Origin: Strongylocentrotus purpuratus
Taxonomy: Eukaryota > Echinodermata > Echinoidea > Camarodonta > Strongylocentrotidae
Length of the DNA stretch: 64,000 bases
Direction: 5' to 3'
NCBI RefSeq assembly: GCF_000002235.5
Contig: NW_022145611.1
Location: 18,015,633-18,079,632, forward strand
A program made the translations under genes and the position numbers. Below are positions 31,425 through 44,892 of this stretch, piece after piece. Below the pieces are notes generated by a model, which was given only the letters and a program-made list of their open reading frames with translations, was not told the origin of the DNA and did not search any database. Within the stretch, counting starts at the first letter, position 1, and each line of letters starts with the position of its first letter.

Positions 31425-34400
31425 CTGCAAAGAAAAAGAAAACGATAAAGAGAAAATGTTAATGTCACAAGCGAAAGCAATGCCACTCCCTGCCCTCAAA
31501 AAGTCCTGATAAAAATGCCATGATAAAATGTAAAATTCTGTATCCATCATGCAAGCCACACATTTCTTTAACAGAGCCAAATCCCTACGTGTATACATCT
31601 TGTCTTTACTAGATCGTCTGATAAAGAAACTAGGTTTCAGTAAGAACACATATCTTCACCCTTAGCATTGCAATTGATGTAAAGTTTACTCTATGATAAG
31701 CCCAATGAGAGGGCAAGTGCAATGAGTGGTCTGTCGTTCTGTTAGCTTTAATTGCCACAATACAAACAATATTATGATGATCATGGGGGGAATAAAGACT
31801 GCAATTTTAGGGTCATATGGGCTCGTCAATAGCAAAATAAAAAAGGGTCTGTTTTTACAGAGGTTACCTCAACTTTCAGTCTTTTCTCACCCCGAGTCCC
31901 CCCGGTGTAAAAGCATAATTAGTTGACTTATACTGGACTATGGACACACACTTCGCATTTCATATCGTGCTAAAGGTTAGGTTGGTATGGTGATAATATT
32001 CGCGGAAAATTGTCAAATTATCATGTGAGCGGTTGATATTTTATCAAACATACGTCTGAGTTACCAACCACAATGTACATGCCTTTTTACAATCCTGTGG
32101 TATAGGTATTACGTGATTGACTTCCATAATGGTATTACAATAAACAAGTATGCATGAATTCGAATAAACACTGTTTATTTCAATATATAAAATGGAACCA
32201 CGATTACCTCAAATATCATTTACATTCCGGAAGCGTGTACGGACCAGCAAATTATGCGGTGCTCGATCAAATAATAATTTTGGATTGTGTGAATATATCA
32301 ATAAAATTCAAAGATTTATCGTGTTTGATAGTAATTTTTGAAATGATAACGCATGATGATGATGAGTATTAGTAGTATTAGTAGTATTATTTTCATCATT
32401 ATTATTATTTTCATCATTATTATTATTTTCATTGTTCTTTTTGTTATTATTATTATTACGTGATCATCATTAGATGACATTTACAATTACCTTTTTAATA
32501 ATGATTGTTTGTTTCTTTGGACATCCCAGTTTCAGCTGTATTCAATACTTCAAATTATTGTCTGTCAAATCATTGTGATTACGATAAGGCATGACAGAGA
32601 GATTGAAGATTTTTTTGAATAAAACAATGATTTAAAAAAAAAAAAAAATTAGAACTACTAAATCAAATTCGCGCTTTTATTTCCCACGAACGAATCCTCC
32701 ATCAAATGAATTTAACCTCATATGCGACCAGGTATTCTCTCAACTAATTTGCTATAAATCGACCTCCTAAACGGTGTTTGTAGGTCATTAATTTTGGTAT
32801 GCGCCTACACGACAACGAATGGTACTCGTTTAACTACACGATTACCTCTCAGCTGGAGAAGTAATTAGCTTTTAGTATTGTGGATTAATTCTGTCAGTGT
32901 AGACACCGTGTTTCTCGTCTTAATCTGAAGATGCAGTGTTTCTGGTCTTTACCTAAAGATACTGAACCATCACTACGGACAATATATTTTTCACTAAACG
33001 ATTGATATTCTTTTAATCAGCTATGAATGCTTTGATCCCCTGTGAATTTTAGAACTAAGAATTTGTAATGAAATTTTTGAGAATATTATTGCTATACATG
33101 TAAGTGTATCCCTTTCAAAAATGAAGTAAAGTAAAAAATAAAGTAAAGAGTAAAATGGTCGTTTATACATTATCAGCATCATTATCAAAGCGCGCCACCA
33201 CTTTGAAAACTTAAGCGTCTTATATATTTTTGATGAATAAAAACAAGATATTAATGTTTATATTTTGTTCTCTAAGGCAACATGAATTTAGGCGATTTAA
33301 GTCATTCAACATTTCTCATTACCTTTAAGACAATACTATTTACAAGCAGGATGATAATTACGAATATACTGAATATAAAAATGTAAACAGGGTAGAGTAC
33401 ACCTTGGTTCCGTACACCGCATGACATTAGACCCAGTTTTCACTAGACCCTGCACCTGTTGCGAGGTGGTCCTACATTAAATATAATCTGCGTCTTTATC
33501 AGACAAAACAGTGGTAGTTTGACCAGTAATGGAAGGAGGACAACAAGATAATGATATGAATCGTGATAGATTGAGGGCCAAGGTGTGAAAACAGGGCACG
33601 GTAGACGAGGGCTAATGACACTTCTCAGGATTAAGTCCTGTTTGAGCTAAAGATTAGAATGATATTGAGACGTCCCGGTGAATAATATTCTATTTTTCTC
33701 TCTTCTCTTGCATTTGCGTCCTTGTCTTTCGGGTATTTTGAAGAAGGTGTGAACAAGTTAATTGATCGGGGCGCAGTGACTGGCAGCGTTTGACTCCGGG
33801 AATAAGGCAAAAAGTGCACCTGCGATGTATTTACATTAGGGTTATTAATCATGTTTGTGTACATTCGTGTGCATGTCAACGCATTAACATGTCGCATGTG
33901 CAGTAAAACGCATCTTTATCGTAAAAGTCATACCGTTATGATGAAATCGAAGGTATTTGTAGCTTAAGAGTAACAAATTACTAAATCGGCTAAATGATAC
34001 TCGATGAAAATGGAAACGTAAACTAAAAGTAAATATGTGGACCCTGACAATATCCTGGCAATATATCACGTTAAAAAAAAAATGATATTAACGTTAAATT
34101 TCCAATTCAAATATCTTCTGAATATTACAACGACACCTCAAGTTTATTATCTCACAAACAGCTATCCACAGATTCGTTGTATAAGAATAACAAATCCTAT
34201 AAATATTATAAAGAGTTAATAACATGTTCATAATATGTATGCATGTCTATAAAATATATCGCAATAAAATTTGAATCGATGCGATCTTTTAATCTGAGCA
34301 AAGGTCATTTGCGTTTGCGTGAATAAACTCCGAACTATTTTTAATAATTTGTTATAAATACAGATCTTTCTAGATAGGCAGAGATTAACATTATTTCCGG

Positions 34401-35697
34401 GATTTTCATCTGTAATGGCAATTAAAATAATGTGTGTAATTATGTTAAAAGGCGTTTAGCAAAGAGATTTCCAAGCTTTCTAAAAATAAATAATGGTTGA
34501 ATTGTGCAAAACATTACCTATATTGCACAGCTTCGAGTAAAATTATACCAACAGAGAAACTTCTCGCTAATATTTCTTTTTTTGTCAACTACAAGCTGTT
34601 TATTTGTTTGGCTAATAGATAATATATTATTGTCATGAATATATCCTCATTTTTTTTCTATTTCCTATTCGTTGCCCACAGCGATTTATTATAGACGTAT
34701 TTATCCTTATTGATGTCGCAACTTATTCTTTCTTGTATACATAAAATGGTAAACGAATTTATAATACCAACGTATCCATTGACCACAGATTTCCATTCTT
34801 TAGTTTTGTTCTAATTTGCATTAGGTTGATTAGGTATTATAATTATAATTATATTATAATCTTGATTAGAGCAATGGCGCAATACATTGACTTCGTCTTT
34901 TACCTAGACGTGTTGGCTTTAAAAAGCAACCACAAAAAAAAAGTAATTGAAGAAAAAAAAAGAGATTATGACAATGCATAGGAAATGACTTACCAAACAC
35001 TATAATTGTATTTACGTCGATGTTGAGACGAAATAAAACAACAGTGTCTGTCTGCATATTTAAAAAAATTGTGTGTAGGATTACGTATTTTAACCCAACT
35101 TATATGATTTACACACAAATATACGCAAATTAGAAGAAATTAAAGGCAGATGAACTCACATGAATAATGCACTGCATCGCCCCCTTGAGTTTGAAGCCAT
35201 CTGGTATAGGGATTGTCACTCTGGTCGTAGATCGAATCCACACCCGTCTGTCCAGAGACCACCCCTGTGTCCGCTCGACCAACTCCACCACCACCTGTTG
35301 CCTGATCAGTCCCGTTATGCATCGTCTGTTTCAATGCTTCCATCTGTGAGTCTGTAAGGAATGCCTTGTCGAGCGGGAGACCGGTGATCGGGTGAGTCGC
35401 TACGCTGACCCCCGCCGCGGCGGCGGCAGCGACGGCAGCGTGTGGTAGATCCAAGATGTCTTTGACGGAAAAGCTCGTCTTGGCGGCATTCATCGCCGCA
35501 TCCGTGTCTTCGAGGATGGCGGAGTTGAGAAGCTCCGCCGAGAAAAGTTTAGCGTGCTTGTTGGCGCTCTGAAGCTGACCAACGGAAGCGAAGTCCAGGG
35601 CCTGGCTATTCATGTAGGCGTGTCGGCTAGGGTGGAAACCAGGAGAAGAAAAGATATAACCAGAGTCTGGTTTAGTTTGGGGTGATATCACAGACAT
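30649..35697 (-). CDS. nkx2.2: Nkx2.2-type homeobox transcription factor, two coding exons
   Basis: Exons 35697-35160 and 31424-30649 join in phase 1 (T|CT, Ser180) to give 437 aa. Order: TN/eh1-like repressor motif [13 protein letters not shown] at 74-86; conserved DNPYTRWL before the junction; acidic Ser-rich linker; homeodomain at 242-301 with Trp289, Asn292 and the NK2-class Tyr295 (HD position 54); NK2-specific domain [15 protein letters not shown] at 315-329; Ala and His tracts; end PWAW. The first helix [20 protein letters not shown] is Nkx2.2/vnd-type rather than Nkx2.1-type. It is a nuclear DNA-binding protein that recognises TNAAGTG sites and, through the TN motif, recruits Groucho co-repressors. 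Family roles are in neural and pharyngeal/endodermal patterning. The gene appears whole. Confidence 0.96.
31425..35159 (-). other. nkx2.2 intron (3.7 kb)
   Basis: GT-AG intron between donor CAT|GTGAGT and acceptor TTTGCAG. Contents include ATT/ATC simple sequence at about 32350-32460, AT-rich palindromic sequence near 34840, and several TAATTA/ATTAAT homeodomain-type cores around 32780-32890 that could be regulatory. I see no nested gene. Confidence 0.7.
35160..35697 (-). CDS. nkx2.2: nkx2.2 coding exon 1: start codon, TN motif
   Basis: ATG at 35697 opens [13 protein letters not shown]. This is followed by 179 full codons and one base before the donor. The TN motif sits at 74-86, followed by an Ala-rich run ([10 protein letters not shown]) encoded by GC-rich GCC/GCG codons, a Gly-rich part and [12 protein letters not shown]. 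The start is chosen because it is the first in-frame ATG and is close to the TN motif as in other Nkx2 proteins. The open frame reading on past the donor to 35140 is not used. Confidence 0.93.
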
Positions 35698-38500
35698 TTA
35701 AAAGAAATTCAATCTCTTTTAGGCGATGAAAAATCAACATTCATACAGGTATCCGTCAGATCGAAGTTAATAACAGTAATCCTGCACCATCCACTTAGAA
35801 AACATCTAATATGTATCCGCACAGTGAGTATTAGATCAGGTTCACGTTGAATACATGCGCTAATTAAGTTGCGGTGTTGCAAAGAAAAAAAAATCGAGTG
35901 TGATGAGGATGAGAATACAGGCGAGGGTAGCCGAAATGAGAGAGCTTTGGAGCTGATTTGTGAGAGACAGTGCGAACGCCACTAGCGCTGAAGGTAAAGT
36001 GTCACCAAGCTACTACGATAAGATATGACTCGGTCCATCGGCTGAATGGTTCAGAGAAACCCCCTTTGGTAATATCAGAGGCGACGAACTCTATCGGCAA
36101 ACAACACACACACTCACACATTAACCCATACACACACACACGCGCACCCTCATTGGCAAATTAGACGTGGAGCTGCGATAATGGGCTATGTGGGTATACG
36201 CACGCACGTTATTCGCTCGAGTCAGGGGTAAATAAAAAAGAGGTACCAATGGCACAGTGACCGAGTGAAGGGGCGTGGCCTATGGGGGCTAAGACGCCAC
36301 GAAACTTACTGCCGGTTTAACTTCATATTCCGTTGTAGATGTAGAAATATAAATAGTTATAAACATTTTTCATTTCAATTTCTCATATTGAAGATGACAA
36401 CAAAAAGTATAGGCTTATCTAAGATTCACATGTCTACAAAATCTTACTCCTTATAAATCTTTTTTGTAAGTTATCACCTATCTAAAGTTTTAATATGGCG
36501 GACCAAGGAGTCTAAAATCAACCTGATTACACATCAGTATTCATATTAATAATTTTGTTTTTCCATATTGGTTGGTTTAAGTCAATTAATTCATTCAAAT
36601 GGTGTGGTTACTTTAGTAACCATTTTGAGAAAAAATTGGCCTATTCACGTTGATGAACTGATAAAAAAAAAACGATATTAAAGAGAATATGTAAGTATTT
36701 CTACACCTCTTCGATCACCTTTATCGAATCCCCTAAATATGATAACGACTAGATAAAAAAAGTGTCTTTTTTTCAGTCAAGAAACAATTTTACCATATTT
36801 GAAAGTAACATTTTCTGTGTGAAAAACAAAAAAAGTTAAACAGCCTATTCTATTATTCAAAGAATGATTTTGATAGCAATATATTACAGTGGAAAGACGT
36901 TATGTTTTTTTCCTTTGAAAAGGGGGTACACTTTGACGTATTTTGGAGAAGAAAATACCGATGAAACAGTCATGATCTAAAGTGATGAGAAGGGGATTAA
37001 CACGAACATTTACTGAAAAGAAAACAACTATCGACCGGATCCCGTGTCTCATAATACCAGTTCGGCATAATTGGAAAGTTCCAATTTGCATAAATGACCA
37101 AGGTCTCTGCGAGATCTCGTGTTCGTGCGAAACCAAAACACCGAGGAGCTTAAGTGCCCTTTTTTTCTTTTAAGAAAACAGGGTGAAACTTTGTTCCACC
37201 ACCTGGTTTGGGTGACGTGGAGGTATCTATAGGAGGGGATATAATCATGATAATTACCAAAGAAAAACTATCTCTGCTCAAAACAAAACCTGTTTCCTTT
37301 CAACAAAATGCAGGTGTGCGCAGTGATATCCCTCTGTGTCAACTAGTTATTGTCACAAGAAGCGTTTAAAGATGATCAATAATTCTTTCTTACACATGTC
37401 AGTTAGAAGCACATTTAATTTTAATACACCCTACCGATGTTAAACTAAATGAAAACAAATACAAAAAACTGTTGCTGGTACTCATTAAAATTTGCATCTG
37501 ATAATTCAGTATATTGTTTTTTTGTATATCCTCAGTGTGAAATCACCACCTGTTCGTTATTGTCATTTCATTTAATTTCACACTATTAAAATTAAAGAAA
37601 AATATTCCAAGAGTCAGGATACGGGATATACTTTTCGGATTTCGCCGAATTAAATCATGAGGCATGTATAATCGATGCGAGAGATGGTTCTTCTCGAGTT
37701 CTTTTTTCGTTTTGAACTATGGGTATCGGTTGGTTCCAAGGCCAGCCAAATCTTTTCAAAAAAGTTTGCGATCCCACCCATAATGTTTCATGATACCTCA
37801 TACATGTTGAGCAGTCACGGCTACTCAAGATAATCCCACTTCTTAATCGACAGAGGAGACCATCTCGGTGTCTCATCTAAGCTTAACAACACCTTTTAAA
37901 TCCCCCTATATATAGCGGTCACTGCACATGATATAAGCACGCTTCAAGACAAATCAAATAGACGAGACAGGTTTAAAACCTTATAAAGCCCTATTGGCAG
38001 CGGTTTAAATTCCTTAATTATTCTGGTCGTGTCCTCTGCAAAGACCTGGACCTTCGGATCAATCAGCCCAAATCCATTCTGTTCCCGGCCTTTTCATTTC
38101 TTATAGACACGTCAAATAATGTTGAATGTCATCTCTTTATGGTTCGCAGATCCCGTTTTCTCTACTATTGTTCCAGCATCATTGATGTCGCGAACGCTCT
38201 ATTGTAAACCTTGGCGGTCAAGCATGCAGTCTAGTCTCCATGTTAAATGGATGTTTTGAGACCCTTCTTTTGGTCTTGATTAGTTTGGAAATTTCCATTA
38301 TTCTATTTTATTTGATGTTTTCCTGCCAGACAAGCTTTATTCAAAGCGGCGCGGGGACGGCGACATCGATATCAACTTAAAAGCCGAATTTCTTGCCAAT
38401 TTGTTGTAATAGATTAATGTGACACATTCAGTAACATAACGTTCTGGACTACATATACTGTTTTCAACGTATATTGGCTATGCTTCATTTTATTTATGTT
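35698..38500. promoter_or_regulatory. Upstream region of nkx2.2
   Basis: This interval should hold the 5' UTR and promoter of the minus-strand gene. A CA-rich simple stretch lies at about 36100-36145. A GC-richer part spans 35900-36260, with GCGCTGAAGG and GGGGCGTGGCC (an Sp1/KLF-like box near 36274). No TATA box or initiator can be assigned with confidence. The rest is AT-rich and featureless to me. Confidence 0.35.
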
Positions 38501-38704
38501 AACGTAGCTCAGTGGTAGATCAGTGGTCTTGTAACCGGTAAGTCCAGGGTTCGAAACCAAGTCAATGCGCCCGTGCCTTTTGGTTAGGAATTAATCCTCA
38601 TTACCAAGTCCCCCGGAGATGACTTAAAGCCGTCGGTCCCCTTGTTGCTTAGTTACAAGCATAGTTACAAACGTGCTTTATTAGCAGTCAGGTTAAAAAA
38701 AAAA
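38501..38704 (+). mobile_element. tRNA-derived SINE
   Basis: The head resembles a tRNA gene: A box TAGCTCAGTGGT at 38505-38516 and B box GGTTCGAAACC at 38548-38558. It lacks a full acceptor stem. The body reads CGTGCCTTTTGGTTAGGAAT, TCCTCATTACCAAGTCCCC, GGAGATGACTTAAAGCCGTC and GGTCCCCTTGTTGCTTAGTT, a sequence type that I recall as frequent in echinoderm SINEs. An A-rich tail ends at about 38704. The internal pol III promoter appears usable. No clear target-site duplication is visible. Confidence 0.8.
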
Positions 38705-41700
38705 TCACCAAACATTAAGTAAGACGAATCGCACAAAATTATAACTGTAAGATTGTAAAGAATTTTGAATTATCTTGTACAATCACTGGACGCTATTGTT
38801 TTGATTATATTTCATTATATCTAAAGTAGTATTCTCCCTCATTCCCACTTTAGAATAGTAAAACTTTAAAACATTCTGTACATGTACGATGGTGGCCTGG
38901 TAGGATCCACACAGAATTTCATAATTAATGCAATCGAAATCAAATGAATGTCCTGTCCAATTGAACTTTTGTTTATTAATCAATTATTATTATAAGTATA
39001 GAACACTACCTAAGAATCTTGAAAAGAAAATATTCATTTGATATGATTAATAACAATTATGTCATAGCTAAAATCATATGTCTTATCATATCGAAGCTGA
39101 ATTATTAAATCGTTTTAATGGTGCTCAGCCTTTATGGAAATTCCCAACTTGATGTTTCTTAGCAAAATATATTACGTTAAACTGTTAAAAGGTATAAAGG
39201 GGAAAGAAGTAAGGTTTGATTACTCTATCAATTAAAGAGATTACAGGTTACTGTTTAAAATATATTATAATTGTGACAAATGGCATCTTGTAAAATAGGG
39301 AGAGCTTAATAGACAGTATAATTCTAAAAGCAAGTTTTTTAATCATGGTAATTTATATCAAAATATGGTGGAAATATACAATAATTCTAAAAGCAAGTTT
39401 TTTAATCAGGGTAATTTATATCAAAATATGTTGGAAATAGACAAGACAAAATTGGCAGAGTACGTGCCGTATACAACGACACGTCGGTCGATGGTTCATT
39501 GTATCACCTGGTATTATTTTTAAACATTATTTATTGCGCCATATTTTGTACTCACATTTTTAGAAAATATAGGAGTAATTTTTATTTCTATTTCAATGCA
39601 AATTTATACTTACATCATAAAAAAGTTCCTGCAATTCAACATAATTATCGAGTAATATCTTACAAATAGGATGAATTTCTATGACACTTTTGACAAATTG
39701 CTCAACCGTATCGCCTCATGCCGACTGCAAGTTTGACAGCTGAAAGTCAAGGATAGCTTTTATTTCAGCCGTGGTGATTATTTTTTCTACCCCTGCCATT
39801 CTGATGAAAGACGTGCAGATTCTCTCGTACGCATCCAGTTCTAATCAGACAATTGTTGGTTCTTGAATATGATTCATGAGATGTGACATCCTCGTAGCAG
39901 ACAATATTGACATAACTATACACATTATATAAGCCCTTTGATAGTTTTTATCTCCTTGAGTAAACAATACATTGAAGTACACCATTATCTTATTTTATGT
40001 ACGGCAAACAAAGAACCACTAAATGTGACAATGACAATTATTTATTAAAGTCTAATATTCTTCATGATATTTAACTTGACTTCTACCCCTGGAAGACGGG
40101 GTTACACGTAAGCTCAAGATTTTATTTTTCTTTCAAGATGGAAAACAATTTATTGGTTTACACAGCTATGATGATAAGAGCGGGACTACACCGTTAAAAT
40201 GTATGTCAAATTGTAATTAGAAATGACAGTCAAAAATACAGAAAATAGATTTGATGATAAAACAATATATGATTAGAAGTTTACTAATGGAATTTTCAGA
40301 ATAATATATTTCAATGTCATAATCATTTTCAATTCGTAGACTAATTACGAATACAGTGACATACTAAAAGTGTTATATAATTAGAGTCGAAAAGTATTTA
40401 AACTTTATTGTTTGTTTGTTCTTTTGCATGTGCATGTGCATGTGTGTGTACACATGCACTTCTTGCAAGTGTTTACATTATTGTATATTAAATTATCATA
40501 TAGTGTGTTCATTCGATTTGTCATGGAATACAATATCGTACTTTATATGGTAGTGTTGAAATAAATCACATGTATTATGACGTATCAGGAACCACATTTT
40601 CATCAGCCATTTTGGTTATTTCATGGTTTCCACAACCATTTAATCTTGTTATGCCTTGTAAATATGTTTTATATGTTGTTTCAGAAATGGTAATAAATTA
40701 ATTTATTCATTCATTCATTCATTCGAGTTTTAAAAAGTGACCAATGTATGACTGAACAAAGGGAATCTAAAAGAAAATAATGTTGTAATAGACACATTTT
40801 TTACTGATTATGAACAATAGTACACCCGATGATGAATCAAAATTGATTGGTCTCAAAGTCGTTTTTACCAGACTTGAATAGAGTACCGAAGTGATAACGT
40901 CATATTCACTCGTCATCCAGTTTACTGGTTCTAAACAACAAAGCCTGCGCATGAGGTTCACTGCAAAATCATTCCAGCAACGGACTGGAGCAGAGCAAAT
41001 TCAGTGTTTGGAGCTGATGTGTTCATCACAACACCATTGTTTAGCACAAAATATTTGGAACTAGCAACCTTGACAACTTGGTCAGAATGACGTCACATTT
41101 CGGAACTGCCTACAAGAAGGCAAGCTAAAATTTTAAAGAGTTCTGGTAAAAATGAAATATACTTTATAAACTTTCTCATTCTTTTAAGCATATCACAGTT
41201 TTTTCTCAAGATAACTTCGTATTGTAATATCCCTCTGTAACATTGCCGAATAACGAGCAATAAACCAATGGGTGAAAGCTGCTAAAGAGAGACACAAATA
41301 ATATTTTTTTTGTATTTGCAGGTGGTCTTTTTCTTTGTGTATAGGCTCTTAATCAATGAATGATACTGATTAGTTAACAAAAACTATAGTCTCTATTGGT
41401 AGGTTGTCTGTTTATACTCGTTATGGTTGAACCAGGTTTTGCCTGCATCTGGTGAGTGTGTGAAACAAATGAAGAATAGTACTCAAAGTTGATGATTATG
41501 TAAAATGTTGTTTAAGAAATAAAAACTAGTGTATCATTATTGGTGTCATTTGTAAGATAAGTCTTATTTCATCTATAAATTATGAGTAACGGTAGTATTC
41601 TTGATGATATGAAATCCACACGATCTTTTAATTACTTACTCCCTATCTTCCTTGCGTGCACGTATGCATTGAACCTTAGTTCAAGGGTTAAAATTTCTTC

Positions 41701-44666
41701 ATGAGCCCCCACCCTCTATTGGGAAGGGCATTGCACTGTGTGGAACGGATTCTTCTTATCTTGTCTCAAATCGCTCTTCGATGAGAATATCTCATCCATT
41801 TGAGTGATAATAAAGACCTCGGTGTTTGAATGAATGTAGTGCTAACATGTTTATATCTTCATTAATGACTTGAAAAATATATCTCCACTTATATGATTGT
41901 AGCTGCAGTGTTATGGGCATTCTTGAGAAATTTGTAGTCGTAATGTTTATATTGAATACAATGATGTTTCCCATTCTTTCTTTGCTACAGATTTGAATGT
42001 CCGACTACTTCTTGTTTCATCAGTCAAGCAAGGCGAGGTAAGTGTTACGTCATATAAAATCCGACCCAAAACGCTTTTACTTGTTCCTCCTTATCTAACC
42101 CCATGAAGCTTGAATTTGTATGACTTTAGATTGCAATTACATTATATAGTCAGCTTATCTTATCAGTATTACTATCGAAATTGCCTCGTTCCTCTTGTTT
42201 ATTTGTTTGTTTATCTGTTCTATTATTTTCATCATCATGAATATCATCACCTTTCTTCTGGTGCCTCTGTGGTAAGGCACAGTAGACTATCTCGACTCTA
42301 TTTTATTGTATTGTAGGAATTCCTAAGCTTATTTCTAGTATATGTTCTGGAGAGAACACTTTAAAATCATTCTCAAAAAAGAGAGAGGGAGAGAGATCAT
42401 ACCGACCAAGTCTCTAGCTCTCGACAGTCAACACACAAAAGATTAAGAACTGCGACAGTACACCACTAAAAAACCTCAAAATGAAGCAGATTGCCGACAC
42501 AATATGAAACTGCACTATTCCACATAATTAACCGACACATTTCCATCTCTTGTTTACTTTGTACACGCGTCGTTTCAAGACATATCGAAGTATCAAGTGC
42601 CGAGTTTTCTGCTCCACTGTCGAAGTGTTCGCTGGCCGACGTTTTCCAGCTAACCGAAGTTCACTCAGCGATCGCACGCTCCGCTCCTCGCCCGTCTTGA
42701 TCGGGCTGAGGAGACATATGCTAGGCGTACGGTACGATCTAAAGGGCGCTTCTGAGCGGAATAAAAGTGCAGAAAGTATACAGTATCACATTTGGCGCGA
42801 CCGTTGACGCCCTGCGAGCTTTCTTATTTTTTATCCGATTCAAGTTCAGGCACGTGTCTCGATTATTTATCCATTTGACTTTGGCATTAGATGAAGTATG
42901 TGTGAATTAAAAAAAAGTTCCTGCATGTGGAAGGATATAACCATGCTAGTGCGACCGTTGTAACAGTCAATCATCAAGTGTTTAATGAATAAAATATTGC
43001 AGAATGCTGAAGCGTTCATTCGAAAGGGCCCGTTCCTGAATTATCTTCTAAATAGGTAGAATGAAGAAAATCAATTCGATTAATCATTGATTTTGGTAGA
43101 TGTTTTAAAATGTTTAATTAAAACGCAGGGAGAGATTCGTTGAATTCATCGATACTAAATTTATAGGTTCCTATCACAGAACCGATATACGCGTCTCGAA
43201 AAAATATTGTCATAAAGTTGGGTCCAGAAAGTTACAAACACTAATTCGAACATAATCTTCACATTTGAGATACAAATATTTTTATACCCTAGGAGACTGA
43301 TAATAGCACAACGATTAGGCACTTGTCTAATCACAAGCATTAGGTAATCGAAACTTTACTGATTATGAAGCGCGATGTCTAAGTAGTTGAATAAGCTTAC
43401 GTAAGTGGCCCCTGAGTGGCCCGTCCTTGTAAATTGCCATAAACCCTTGTTGAAGAAGTTAACTCTTCAAACACAATTGCACTGTACACATGGGTTGGAG
43501 GACCCTTATTTTGGACTCTCTGTTGCTTGGTCGCTTCTACACTATAACAGCACGCATGTTGTGAAAGCGTTAAACGTTTTGTGAACATTTTCGACACCTT
43601 CAAGAAAAAAAACATTTAAAATCATTTATGGTAAATTTAACAAAGTGCCGAGTTGAATTCAATAGCTTTCACAGGATGAGTGATAATACATGTTAAATTA
43701 ATCTTAATTGAAACTTAGTGTATGCGATGAACATGTATGCCTATTTGAGATAAATCAGGACTCATCAGCCTCGAACATGCTCGATTATTGCAAAGAGTAA
43801 AATTATACCTCAGTAATAAAAGACCGTTATTGGAGATACAGAGAGGGAATGAAAAACAGAGAGAGAGAGAGAGAGAAACAAAAATTGGGAGACACCCTAT
43901 CAGGTTAATGAAGATTGTCCATTTGACTCATCAGTAATAAATGGCACATGCCGTTTAACTAATTCGAGAAGCATTTAGAGAAGTGAATAATGTAACTTTA
44001 TGGTTCTTTACGTCAACATCAAAGGTCGTGAAGGATATCTTTATTAAGTATATAACACAAATACTATAGGAAAATTCTAATGTACTTGCAATATATTTTA
44101 TTTGTAAAAAAGGAAACAAATTCATCAACATTGCACCAAAAACACACAGTTGTATATTGACTGCCTTTGATAGTAGTCCTTTTTATCTGTAAAATCCATC
44201 CATTCCATTTAAAGATACTTTGACAAAAATATATTGGGAATTGTATTTTGATCTAGATCTCTCTCATTTTAAAGATCTTTCATTTTCCAAAGTACCATTA
44301 GCGAAAAAACTGGGTATATTGAAGTAAAAGTTGCTTGTTAAATAGGTTCTTCATCACCTGTATTTCTTCTCTGAGTTAGATACAAAAATCCCTTTATTTT
44401 AATAAACCATTTCATATTGTAAATAAAAACAAAAATCAAAATACGTTATGTAATCACAAAAGTTACTGAATAATTCAATATTATTTAAAATGAGATGTAC
44501 TAGTATATGGTAATTGTTGTGTCAGACAAAATGAAACCGTTGCAAGTATTCACATTCATTTAAAGGATTCTATGGGAAAAGTTTCACATAGCACTTATAC
44601 TAAATCAGATTAAATATAACCATTCAAACTGAGTGAAGTTTACCTCGATGCTATGGAAATTAGCTT
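38705..44666. other. AT-rich gene desert, part 1
   Basis: I found no coding exon. Within it are a likely retroposon tail at about 40590-40725 (ATGGTAATAAATTAATTTAT followed by (TTCA)n), TGCATGTGCATGTGTGTG simple sequence near 40430, (GA)n tracts near 42380 and 43860, and a CpG-richer island at about 42560-42815. The island contains GCGATCGC, CGTACGGTACG and TCAAGTG, an NK2-type core. The island is a candidate regulatory element. Confidence 0.4.
39318..39443 (+). repeat. 63-bp tandem duplication
   Basis: ATAATTCTAAAAGCAAG followed by TTTTTTAATCAGGGTAATTT and ATATCAAAATATGTTGGAAA occurs twice in direct succession (from 39318 and from 39381) with only a few differences. It is a recent local duplication in otherwise unique AT-rich sequence. 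Confidence 0.9.
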
Positions 44667-44892
44667 ACACTATGAACATGACAGACAATGAAAGCGGACA
44701 AAATATACAGTTCCTCAGGTAGACAAAGGAACATCCCTTGACTGCTATTATGTAAAATGTGTAGAACAGGTGAATATGCATGTGACACCTGTTCTACACA
44801 TTTTTACATAATAGCAGTGAAGGGATGTTCCTTTGTCTACCTAAGGAACTGTATATTTTGTCCGCTTTCATTGTCTGTCATATTCATAGTGT
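44667..44892. repeat. Near-perfect long hairpin (arms about 106 bp, loop 13 nt)
   Basis: The left arm 44667-44772 (ACACTATGAACATGACAGAC ... GTGTAGAACAGGTG) is matched by its reverse complement at 44786-44892 (CACCTGTTCTACACAT ... GTCATATTCATAGTGT). I count about four substitutions or indels over the arm. The loop is AATATGCATGTGA. There are no flanking target duplications that I can see and no coding sequence. If transcribed it would fold into a long double-stranded RNA stem. It could be a small foldback element or a recent palindromic duplication. Confidence 0.95.

Noticed and set aside
38501-38575. A functional tRNA gene (Thr-like, TGT in the anticodon position)
   Set aside because: The A and B boxes are good, but the acceptor stem does not pair and the sequence continues into a SINE body with an A-rich tail.
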